Source: Bacteroides sp. CAG:1060
Lineage (GTDB): Bacteria > Bacteroidota > Bacteroidia > Bacteroidales > UBA932
Direction of reading: 5' to 3'
Assembly (NCBI GenBank): GCA_000432655.1
Contig: HF986349.1
Location: forward strand, 32,676-42,389
DNA length: 9,714 nt
Shown here: positions 1-6,260 of the stretch, one piece after another
How positions within the stretch are numbered: the stretch's first letter is position 1
Layout: each line of letters opens with the position of its first letter
Notes under the pieces: generated by a model
What the model was told of the DNA's origin: nothing
What the model saw: the letters and a program-made list of their open reading frames with translations, nothing else
The model's database searches: none
Translations under genes and position numbers: made by a program

Positions 1-38
1 TTGAGAATCTCGAGTACTAACCGTTATACGAACCCACC
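1..38 (-). tRNA. tRNA-Glu (anticodon CUC), 5' half, cut by window edge
   Basis: Reading the minus strand from 38 down to 1, the sequence folds as the first half of a tRNA. It has a 7-nt acceptor strand GGTGGGT, then TC (positions 8-9, as in many tRNA-Glu), a D arm closed by GTA/TAC with the loop containing GG, and the anticodon strand CGAGA. The anticodon loop is TTCTCAA, with U33 before the anticodon CTC at 5-3. The 3' half (anticodon 3' strand, T arm, acceptor 3' strand) lies outside the window, so the acceptor and anticodon pairings cannot be checked. The consensus promoter about 17 nt upstream supports a real RNA gene. The exact 5' end could shift by a base. Confidence 0.78.
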
Positions 39-54
39 ATTGTTTTTGGGAGCA

Positions 55-85
55 CAAAGATAGATATATTTTTTTGAACCGCAAA
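55..85 (-). promoter_or_regulatory. Bacteroidota-type promoter of the tRNA-Glu gene
   Basis: On the minus strand, TTTG (85-82) is followed after 19 bp by TATCTTTG (62-55), an exact match to the Bacteroidota primary sigma consensus TTTG / 19-21 bp / TAnnTTTG. The spacer and upstream region are rich in A and T tracts, which is usual for strong stable-RNA promoters. Transcription would begin near 48, leaving a leader of about 10 nt before the tRNA 5' end. Confidence 0.8.
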
Positions 86-120
86 TTTTTTTTGAATTTC
101 CGATGCATATTTTCGTATAC

Positions 121-246
121 CCTTTCAGACTCACGCTACGAATGCCTCATATTACGCAGAAGAGGCGGCCTCAGAACACTGGGGCCGCCTCTTCGCTATT
201 ATCAAATTAAAGTCACCAACCGGACGCATGATATCCTTTCAGACTC
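121..246. repeat. Pair of 12-bp direct repeats flanking a GC-rich hairpin
   Basis: CCTTTCAGACTC occurs at 121-132 and again at 235-246, preceded by TAC and TAT respectively. The two copies flank the inverted repeat at 159-194. No coding gene is supported in the region 86-270 between the tRNA promoter and the lipoprotein stop. The repeat could be a remnant of a small duplication or chance; no origin is claimed. Confidence 0.4.
159..194 (-). terminator. Strong GC hairpin, probable terminator of the FnIII lipoprotein gene
   Basis: A perfect 12-bp stem pairs 159-170 with 183-194 (core AGAGGCGGCC / GGCCGCCTCT) around a 12-nt loop. It starts 77 bp past the lipoprotein stop codon and before the tRNA promoter, the expected place for transcription to end. 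No run of T follows on either strand, so it is not a classical intrinsic terminator. It might instead protect an RNA 3' end or act with Rho. Confidence 0.5.
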
Positions 247-270
247 GGCGGCCGGAAGAAACTCAGAATA

Positions 271-1278
271 CTATTTCGCTTTGGAATCAAGAATCTTCAC
301 CTCGTCTCCAGGAGCAGCAGGCATCTCGAGCCAGAACCAGTTCAAGGCGTCGTTACCGTTTTTATCCTCACCTACGGCCGCATAGAAAAGATTGTTTCCA
401 GCTTTCCATCCCTGACCAAGATTATTGAACTTATGAATAGGGGTATTGCAGTAAACGCCAGGCATATGGTCCTCATAATCACATACGATAAAATAAGCCA
501 TTTGAGACTCAGTAGCATATCCTTCACCGATGACATTGACATTCTCGGTAGTGGTAAAATAATCCTTGACCTTGCTGTTCGGCACATTATGGCAGACAAG
601 AGTATTCTTTTCCGCAAATACGACATATTCAAATGTCACGGCCACAAAAGGCTTGGTGGCAGCCTCCTGGGTAGTGAACTCGAAAGACGACTCCTCTGAA
701 CTCAACTCTTCCTTCTCTGCCAATGCCTTCACATAGACCACATACGTGGTAGATGCCTGAAGACCTTTTACCGTAATATATGTGTCGGTAATAGTCTCGC
801 TGAGAAGATTATTGCCTTCGTCACCCTTTTTAACAATACGATAGGCGAATTTGTCTGCCGAAGAAGTCCATGTCACACATGCACCGGCATCAGTAACGGC
901 ACTGCCGGCAAATGCCGGGGCCGGAGTTTTCGCTACAAAAGAGACAGTGGCCGGGTCCGAATCAAGGATACCGCTTCCCACCATTGCACGAGAGAAAACA
1001 GAGAATTCATAACTCTCCCCCACTACAAGATCAGTAAAAGAGACACTCTCATTACCAAAGGTTCTGGCTCCTTTCGAAACCACTGTACCATCAGAAGAAG
1101 AAAGCTCATAAGGATACATCTTCGCGTCAGCAACGGGAGCCCAGGTGAAAGTGTACGTTCCTGCTTCAACAGAATACTCCGGCTGAGGAGCCGCGAGTTT
1201 GACTTCTTGTTTGTCGCATCCTGCAGCAAACAGCATCACCGCCATGGCAGCGGTGTAGACAAGAATACTTTTTCTCAT
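271..1278 (-). CDS. Lipoprotein with two fibronectin type III domains and an unknown C-terminal domain
   Basis: A 335-residue exported lipoprotein of unknown function. Residues 1-20 form a short basic and hydrophobic signal peptide ending in a lipobox AAG-C, with Cys21 as the lipidated residue. An acidic residue follows, so anchoring in the outer membrane or on the surface is possible but not shown. Residues about 28-117 and 120-204 look like two fibronectin type III-like beta sandwiches. Each opens with a Pro-rich edge and a TW strand (TFTW, VTW) and ends with a YEFSVFSRA or YVVYVKALA strand. Residues about 205-335 form a separate region with aromatic and Gly/Asn-rich segments and three of the protein's cysteines, which I do not recognise. 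Such modules in Bacteroidota lipoproteins often serve in glycan binding or adhesion, but nothing here proves this. The gene has its own likely promoter and appears to be transcribed alone. Confidence 0.85.
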   Translation of the reverse strand: MRKSILVYTAAMAVMLFAAGCDKQEVKLAAPQPEYSVEAGTYTFTWAPVADAKMYPYELSSSDGTVVSKGARTFGNESVSFTDLVVGESYEFSVFSRAMVGSGILDSDPATVSFVAKTPAPAFAGSAVTDAGACVTWTSSADKFAYRIVKKGDEGNNLLSETITDTYITVKGLQASTTYVVYVKALAEKEELSSEESSFEFTTQEAATKPFVAVTFEYVVFAEKNTLVCHNVPNSKVKDYFTTTENVNVIGEGYATESQMAYFIVCDYEDHMPGVYCNTPIHKFNNLGQGWKAGNNLFYAAVGEDKNGNDALNWFWLEMPAAPGDEVKILDSKAK

Positions 1279-1306
1279 CGCAAAAAATTTAAGGTAATAC
1301 TACCTA

Positions 1307-1338
1307 CAATTATATAAAGAAAATCTCAGACATCAAAA
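1307..1338 (-). promoter_or_regulatory. Candidate promoter of the FnIII lipoprotein gene
   Basis: On the minus strand TTTTG (1338-1334) is separated by 19 bp from TATAATTG (1314-1307), which matches TAnnTTTG except at the fifth base. The predicted start of transcription near 1300 leaves a leader of about 21 nt, similar to the geometry at rpmE2. A second site, TACGTTTG at 1377-1370, matches the -7 consensus exactly but has no TTTG at the right distance upstream. Confidence 0.5.
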
Positions 1339-1400
1339 CGATTCAGACCATTCGAAACATACTATGTTCCAAACGTAAAAAAAATAGTAACCCTAAAAAA

Positions 1401-2465
1401 CTACTTGAGCCTGAAAGGCAGATCATCATAGAGGCAGAAGCGCTTGGCTTTTCTGATCCACTTCTGCTCTCCGGTCTTGACATACTCCTGAACTACATCA
1501 AACGACAGATGACCTCTAAGATACTCCTCAATCACAGGGTCCGCCACTTTCACAAACAGGGAATCGGACATTTCAAACTCCTCATACCTGTCAGCGAAAT
1601 AACGCATAAGCTGCAACGTGTGCAGAAGCGAATGGTATTTGGCCCCGGGAAGAAGCATTATCTGATACCCGAAGCACGCTTTCCCTTTGTAGCGGCCCGC
1701 TGCAGGAGTAAATGAACAAGGACGCATCATGGCACCGGAGGGAGCGGGCACAAACCGCACATCCTCCAACTTCACAAAAGGTGCCCCGATGTACTCGTAT
1801 GGTCTTGCCGTACCGATTGCCGGGCAGATGGACGTATTGTTCCACAATCCCCCGCCGGAATACATCTCGCAGGTGAACATTCCCGGGATATCGGAAGCCG
1901 GAGCAACAACCCACGGAAGGAAATCCCTGCCTGCCGGGGAGCACATGGCGGAAATCACGTGCAGTGGATATTTGGCACCAATTTCATTGTAGTACAGCAA
2001 GCATAGCTCACCAAGCGTCAATCCGTGCCTGTGTGCCACCTTAGGAGTCCAGATATCGGACTCTATAGCAGGAATGGTGCCTTCAACCACCCTCCCCGCC
2101 GGGTTGATATGGTCTATCACATATATGGCAGGAGCGTCTTCAATCCTTGCGCACATGGACATCAGGCGCATCACGTCCCTTGTATAATTGAAATATCTGG
2201 ATCCGACATCCTGAATTTCAACGACCACGGCACTGAGTCCTTCCAGTTCCGCCGCACTGAAATCAATATGGTTGGTGTCCGGAGTCAGCTCGGTGTCATA
2301 CGGCAGGAAAATCTTTGCCAGATTGCCCCGCTCCCGGAATATGTCATAGACATGACTGCTCGTATATGGATTCCAGCAGTTTTGCGTGCAGAAACAGGCT
2401 ACCTTTCCTTCGTGCAGCCCTTTGTCAAGCTGCTCTTCTATCGGGCTTGTTCTGAATGAAAACAC
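1401..2465 (-). CDS. Divergent DUF1343 / NamZ-like protein without signal peptide
   Basis: A 354-residue protein related to DUF1343, the family of exo-beta-N-acetylmuramidase NamZ, which releases MurNAc from the non-reducing end of peptidoglycan fragments. Recognisable blocks are EIQDVGSRYFNY at 83-94, VIDHINPAGRVVEG at 116-129 (family form DRPNPxxG), HRHGLTLGEL at 145-154, and the region 203-230 leading to YIGAPF. The N-terminal block GKVACFCTQN at 20-29 matches the usual nucleotide-fold-like first strand, but the usual EHG and YSLYG segments are missing or replaced by a shorter stretch at 55-70. There is no signal peptide, so the protein appears cytoplasmic. The start is GTG at 2465, overlapping the glmM end by 28 bp; the next ATG is only at residue 99. 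No strong Shine-Dalgarno sequence is seen, as is usual in this phylum. The family is fairly sure; the muramidase activity is inferred and uncertain. Confidence 0.75.
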   Translation of the reverse strand: MFSFRTSPIEEQLDKGLHEGKVACFCTQNCWNPYTSSHVYDIFRERGNLAKIFLPYDTELTPDTNHIDFSAAELEGLSAVVVEIQDVGSRYFNYTRDVMRLMSMCARIEDAPAIYVIDHINPAGRVVEGTIPAIESDIWTPKVAHRHGLTLGELCLLYYNEIGAKYPLHVISAMCSPAGRDFLPWVVAPASDIPGMFTCEMYSGGGLWNNTSICPAIGTARPYEYIGAPFVKLEDVRFVPAPSGAMMRPCSFTPAAGRYKGKACFGYQIMLLPGAKYHSLLHTLQLMRYFADRYEEFEMSDSLFVKVADPVIEEYLRGHLSFDVVQEYVKTGEQKWIRKAKRFCLYDDLPFRLK

Positions 2466-3871
2466 GACTTCGCTATATTGATTACTTCTTCGGCAAGCGC
2501 AGATGCCTCGGCTTCAGTAGGAGCTTCGGCATAGATGCGGATTATCGGCTCCGTATTGGAACGGCGGAGATGAACCCACCTTCTGGTAGATTCGAAAGAA
2601 ATCTTGACACCGTCGATGGTGTTGATGTCCTCTTCAGAGAATCTTGATTTCACCGTCTCAAGGATTCGGTCTATAAGAGAAGAATCGCTCAGTTCTATCT
2701 TGTTCTTGGCTATGAAATACTGCGGAAGAGTCGCCTTATACTCGCTTACTTTCAGATTCTTATGAGCCAGATTGCTAAGGAACAAAGCCACCCCGACCAT
2801 AGCGTCTCTGCCATAATGGCTTGCCGGATAGATAACGCCTCCATTGCCTTCTCCTCCTATAAGAGCCTCCACTTCATGCATCTTGGTGGTCACATTCACC
2901 TCACCGACGGCAGCAGCGTAATATGTACCGCCATGTGCCTCGGTAACATCCCTAAGAGCCCTGCTTGAACTCAGGTTCGACACCGTATTGCGCGGCATGA
3001 CCCCGTCCCGTTCCGCTATCGACAGAAGGTAGTCTGCTACAGCCACCAGGGTATATTCTTCGACAAAAGGTTCGCCGTTCTCACATATAAAGGCAAGTCT
3101 GTCCACATCAGGATCGACACTTATTCCAAGATCTGCGTTTTCCCTTACCACAGTTGAGCTCAAATCCACAAGATTGGCAGGAAGCGGCTCCGGATTATGG
3201 GCAAAATCCCCAGTCGGCTCCCCGTTCAGGACAACACATTCCACACCAAGCTTTTCAAGCAAGCGAGGCATGATAATCCCTCCGACCGAATTGATGGAAT
3301 CCAGCACAACCTTGAAATGAGCCTTTCTGACAGCTTCCGCATCCACAGCATCCAATGCCAGCACTGATTCTATATGTTCGTCCGTAAAATCATGACATTC
3401 AATACTTCCGATACTGTCCACAGGTGCAAAATCAAAATCACCGCTATCGGCAAGTTCCAGAATTTCCTGGCCTTGAGCCGCAGAAAGGAACTCCCCTCTC
3501 TCATTGAGAAGTTTAAGGGCGTTCCACTGTCTCGGATTGTGACTGGCGGTAATGATTATTCCTCCGTCGGCACCGGCAAACCTGACCGCAAGTTCCGTTG
3601 TAGGCGTCGAGGCAAAACCGCATTTGACAACGTCCACGCCACACGCCACAAGCGTGCCGCACACAAGCTGCTCCACCATCTCACCGCTGATACGGGCGTC
3701 ACGTCCTACGACCACGCGATATCTCTTGCCGTCAGAAGGTATGGCAATACGTTTCTTCAAACATGCACAGTAGGCATAAGTAAACTTAACGACATCCACA
3801 GGAGTCAGACCCTCTCCACAAGGGCCGCCTATAGTGCCACGAATTCCGGATATAGATTTAATTAATGTCAT
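2438..3871 (-). CDS. glmM: Phosphoglucosamine mutase (alpha-D-phosphohexomutase family)
   Basis: A cytoplasmic enzyme of 477 residues, normal for the phosphohexomutase family. It is expected to convert glucosamine-6-phosphate to glucosamine-1-phosphate for UDP-GlcNAc, peptidoglycan and lipid A synthesis. All four active-site parts are visible: the phosphoserine loop TASHNP with Ser110, the Mg loop DPDVDR at 253-258, the sugar-specificity loop GEGNGG at 340-345, and the phosphate-binding loop RRSNTEP at 436-442. The GEGNGG and SNTEP forms are those of the Bacteroidota/archaeal-type GlmM rather than the E. coli GEQSGH/SGTEP type. Phosphomannomutase or mixed specificity cannot be excluded, which matters because manC lies in the same window. 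It is the first gene of a two-gene unit with the DUF1343 gene and is divergent from rpmE2. Confidence 0.87.
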   Translation of the reverse strand: MTLIKSISGIRGTIGGPCGEGLTPVDVVKFTYAYCACLKKRIAIPSDGKRYRVVVGRDARISGEMVEQLVCGTLVACGVDVVKCGFASTPTTELAVRFAGADGGIIITASHNPRQWNALKLLNERGEFLSAAQGQEILELADSGDFDFAPVDSIGSIECHDFTDEHIESVLALDAVDAEAVRKAHFKVVLDSINSVGGIIMPRLLEKLGVECVVLNGEPTGDFAHNPEPLPANLVDLSSTVVRENADLGISVDPDVDRLAFICENGEPFVEEYTLVAVADYLLSIAERDGVMPRNTVSNLSSSRALRDVTEAHGGTYYAAAVGEVNVTTKMHEVEALIGGEGNGGVIYPASHYGRDAMVGVALFLSNLAHKNLKVSEYKATLPQYFIAKNKIELSDSSLIDRILETVKSRFSEEDINTIDGVKISFESTRRWVHLRRSNTEPIIRIYAEAPTEAEASALAEEVINIAKSCFHSEQAR

Positions 3872-3896
3872 AGATTAGCTATTTTAGCATTATATC

Positions 3897-3927
3897 TTGC
3901 GAAAGTACAAAAAATTCCATACATTTG
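3897..3927 (+). promoter_or_regulatory. Promoter of rpmE2
   Basis: TTG at 3897-3899 is followed after 20 bp by TACATTTG at 3920-3927, matching the Bacteroidota consensus TTG / 19-21 bp / TAnnTTTG. Transcription would start near 3934, about 20 nt ahead of the rpmE2 ATG at 3955. Confidence 0.7.
3900..3907 (-). promoter_or_regulatory. Possible -7 element of the glmM promoter
   Basis: On the minus strand TACTTTCG (3907-3900) differs by one base from TAnnTTTG. It would start transcription near 3893, giving a leader of about 22 nt before the glmM ATG at 3871. No clear TTTG is found 19-21 bp upstream, so the call is weak. It lies inside the spacer of the rpmE2 promoter. Confidence 0.35.
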
Positions 3928-3954
3928 CGCGATAATTCAAAACACTAGTGTAAT

Positions 3955-4206
3955 ATGAAAAAAGGAATTCATCCCGAAAACTACCGACTTGTAGCTTTCA
4001 AGGATATGTCAAACGACGATGTATTCATCACTCGCTCCTGCGCTACTTCAAAGGAGACCATCACAGTCGATGGAGTTGAATACCCAGTAGTAAAGCTTGA
4101 GATTTCAAACACATCTCACCCATTCTATACCGGTAAGATGAAGATTGTCGACACCGCCGGACGAGTTGATATGTTCTATCAGAGATACAAGGCCCGCAAG
4201 AAATAA
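3955..4206 (+). CDS. rpmE2: 50S ribosomal protein L31, type B
   Basis: An 83-residue protein of the large ribosomal subunit, at the usual length for type B L31. It starts MKKGIHP and carries the family block SHPFYTG followed by the DTAGRVDMFYQRY stretch at 54-77, then a basic tail KARKK. Only one cysteine (Cys29) is present, so it lacks the zinc-binding CxxC pairs of type A L31. In some bacteria type B forms replace the zinc form under zinc limitation; many Bacteroidota have only the type B form, so constitutive expression is equally likely. No Zur-like operator is evident in the short leader. It is a single-gene unit with its own promoter and terminator and is the only plus-strand gene here. 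Confidence 0.96.
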   Translation: MKKGIHPENYRLVAFKDMSNDDVFITRSCATSKETITVDGVEYPVVKLEISNTSHPFYTGKMKIVDTAGRVDMFYQRYKARKK

Positions 4207-4224
4207 TTTGCGAAGGTACATCCG

Positions 4225-4268
4225 AGAGGTCACCGCAGAGTCCAAGGACTTTACAGTGACCTCTTTTT
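4225..4268 (+). terminator. Intrinsic terminator of rpmE2, overlapping the thrE stop codon
   Basis: AGAGGTCAC at 4225-4233 pairs perfectly with GTGACCTCT at 4256-4264, directly followed by a T run to 4268. A second small stem AGTCC/GGACT (4239-4243 with 4246-4250) sits in the loop. It ends transcription 20-60 bp after rpmE2. The thrE stop codon (TAA, 4269-4267 on the minus strand) lies in the T run. On the minus strand the stem has no T run behind it, so thrE may end less sharply. Confidence 0.8.
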
Positions 4269-5496
4269 ATTTGGACTGCCAGTTGGAGGAATGGAAGACA
4301 TTGGCGGCAACTATGATTCCAAGAACTATGGCCAGCGTGAGCTTTACCGACGAAAGCCCCATCATAATGGCAGATTCAAGCTGTGTGGAAGCTATATAAT
4401 ACGCACTCCAGAACACCCCGGCTCCCGGAATAAGCGGAAATATTCCGCATATCAAAAACACTGTACTCGGACATTTCAGTTTAATGGCCGCATACCGGGA
4501 AAGGAACGCCACCATCGTTGCAGCCAAGAACGTGCTCCCGAAATCCCCCATCGGGGTATAACGGCTCATAAGGATATAGACCATCCACCCGAGCACACCT
4601 ACTAATCCGGCCGCGAAATAATACTTTCGCGGCACACCGAAGAGCACGGCAAAAAATGAAGTTCCCACCAGTGCTGCAATAAACTGTACAGGTATGGCAG
4701 CCGTAACAGCATCCGTCACCGTTCCTTTCAGCTGAATGACGCCCCCGGCCGTCCAACTGTGTACAAGGAATGCAAAGCACACCCCGATAGCAATACAAAG
4801 AAACATCATCAATGCATCAGCCAGACGGGTAATGCCGGCAAGATAGTCCTCATTCGCCACATCCCTCAACCCGTTTGTAAAAGGAACTCCCGGAATGAGC
4901 AGAATAAGCGTACCGACCACCATATTCCCCAAATTGGTCTGCGGCACCATCAGATTGAACAAAATACACAAGATCGTGCCGATAAACCCTCCGCATATAT
5001 TCCCGAGAGTCTTCGACAGATACGGGGTCGACACCTTGAGCACAAACAAATACAGAATCAGAGCCGAGCACAGCGAAGCCATGCAATCGAGCAGGCTGCC
5101 TCCAAATATGATACAGAAGCCTGCACACCCCAAACCGGCACCCAAAAACTGCTCCCACACCGGCTTCGACGGCAGATTCTTTATCCTTTCCAGCATTTCA
5201 ACCGCCTGAGGAAGAGGAATCTTGTGGGCCGCAATTTCCCTGGAGAGCTGATTCACTTCCACCACCTTTTCCAGACGCGCACCTTTCATAGGGATAAACT
5301 CCGCGTTGGCATACGACTTGCCGGTAGTGAAAATACCATTGCTCAAGACAAAAAACCTTTCTCCCGACTCGCCATAATTGTCGGCAATCCGCTCCATGGT
5401 TTCCTCCACTCTGGATATCTCCGCCCCGTTTTCAAGAAGGACACGTCCGGCGTCAGAAGCAAATTTCAGAACATCTTCGCTGCTTGGCTTTTCCAT
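4267..5496 (-). CDS. thrE: Fused threonine/serine exporter, ThrE family
   Basis: A 409-residue inner-membrane protein combining both halves of the ThrE family, which E. coli encodes as separate YjjP and YjjB. Residues 1-115 are soluble and include the family start region, with ENGAEISRVEETMERI at 22-37. About ten hydrophobic segments follow between 117 and 400. The first membrane half (about 117-248) contains LIPGVPFTNGLRD at 200-211; the second (about 265-400) contains PLIPGAGVF at 354-362, so the two halves share an LIPG motif. The family exports threonine and serine by proton exchange in Corynebacterium; dicarboxylate or other substrates are known for relatives, so the substrate here is inferred. 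It is the last gene of the operon, 1 bp after the cyclase gene, starting at ATG 5496. Confidence 0.88.
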   Translation of the reverse strand: MEKPSSEDVLKFASDAGRVLLENGAEISRVEETMERIADNYGESGERFFVLSNGIFTTGKSYANAEFIPMKGARLEKVVEVNQLSREIAAHKIPLPQAVEMLERIKNLPSKPVWEQFLGAGLGCAGFCIIFGGSLLDCMASLCSALILYLFVLKVSTPYLSKTLGNICGGFIGTILCILFNLMVPQTNLGNMVVGTLILLIPGVPFTNGLRDVANEDYLAGITRLADALMMFLCIAIGVCFAFLVHSWTAGGVIQLKGTVTDAVTAAIPVQFIAALVGTSFFAVLFGVPRKYYFAAGLVGVLGWMVYILMSRYTPMGDFGSTFLAATMVAFLSRYAAIKLKCPSTVFLICGIFPLIPGAGVFWSAYYIASTQLESAIMMGLSSVKLTLAIVLGIIVAANVFHSSNWQSK

Positions 5497-5497
5497 A

Positions 5498-6259
5498 TCA
5501 TTTCACGAGTTCTATTTCATACAGACGAGGCCAATACTTTCCGGTGAGATAAATCTTTCCGGTTGCAGGGTCCTGCGCAATACCATTGAGCACATCGGTC
5601 TTCCGGGTCCTCAACTTTCTCGGCAGAAGTCCGCTGCAGTCAATAACGGACTCCACCACACCGTTTTCCGGATTGATTATGACTATCATGTCAGTCATAT
5701 ACACGTTGGCCCACACCTTGGAACCAATCCACTCAAGTTCGTTGAGATATTTGACAGGACGTCCGTCCATTGTCACATTCACGCTACCGGTCTGCTTGAG
5801 ATCCTTGTCAAGGAAATACAGTCTTGAACTGCCGTCGGAGGCTATAAGCCGCACGCCGTCCGTCGTGAGTCCCCATCCTTCGCGCGGATATGAGTATGTC
5901 TTCTCATATTCCAAGGTAGCGGCGTCATATACGAATGCGACTTTGTTGAGCCATGTCAAAATATAAAGCTTGCCATCCAGCACTACCGACCCTTCTGCGA
6001 AATACTTGTCCGAGAAGTTGAGTTTCCGCAGGACGGTGCCGCTTTTGAGCTCCACCAGCCTTATGGACGATTCTCCGAACTGGCCGGTAGTCTCAATAAA
6101 CCTGTCTCCGTCGAACGAGAGTCCCTGGGTATATGCCGAATCATCGTGCACATACTCTGCGACAACCTTTATCTTGTACTTATCCACCTTTGCACTGCAC
6201 GATACCGCGGGCAGCAGAAAAAGCAGCAGGAACGCCAATCGAAAACAAGCTCTTTTCAT
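5498..6259 (-). CDS. Glutaminyl-peptide cyclotransferase, bacterial/plant-type (lipoprotein)
   Basis: A 253-residue enzyme of the plant-type glutaminyl cyclase family, which turns N-terminal glutamine of proteins into pyroglutamate and is built as a five-bladed beta propeller. Family blocks are present in order: YTQGLSF at 43-49, ETTG at 56-59, FAEG at 87-90, LTW at 101-103, EGWGLT at 127-132, SDGS at 141-144, LNELEW at 162-167, DVLNGIA at 222-228 and LTGKYWP at 238-244. The ATG at 6259 is chosen over the upstream in-frame ATG at 6346, because it gives a proper lipoprotein signal peptide with Cys21 after AVS and sits 1 bp after the manC stop. The earlier start would overlap manC by 86 bp and bury the signal peptide. 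The protein should be in the periplasm, anchored to a membrane, and may act on the many exported proteins that begin with Gln after signal peptidase I cleavage. Confidence 0.9.
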   Translation of the reverse strand: MKRACFRLAFLLLFLLPAVSCSAKVDKYKIKVVAEYVHDDSAYTQGLSFDGDRFIETTGQFGESSIRLVELKSGTVLRKLNFSDKYFAEGSVVLDGKLYILTWLNKVAFVYDAATLEYEKTYSYPREGWGLTTDGVRLIASDGSSRLYFLDKDLKQTGSVNVTMDGRPVKYLNELEWIGSKVWANVYMTDMIVIINPENGVVESVIDCSGLLPRKLRTRKTDVLNGIAQDPATGKIYLTGKYWPRLYEIELVK

Positions 6260-6260
6260 A

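Noticed and set aside
74..385. 103-residue open frame on the plus strand near the left edge
   Set aside because: It crosses the tRNA promoter region, the GC hairpin and the end of the lipoprotein gene, with low-complexity content and no family match.
1375..1450. Possible terminator after the DUF1343 gene
   Set aside because: T runs follow the stop codon on the minus strand (around 1390 and 1380), but the only nearby stem, GCCT/AGGC with a 3-nt loop, is too short and lies too far from the T runs.
4759..5547. 262-residue open frame on the plus strand opposite thrE
   Set aside because: It lies wholly antisense to a well-supported membrane transporter, is rich in His, Gln and Arg as expected of a shadow frame, and matches no family.
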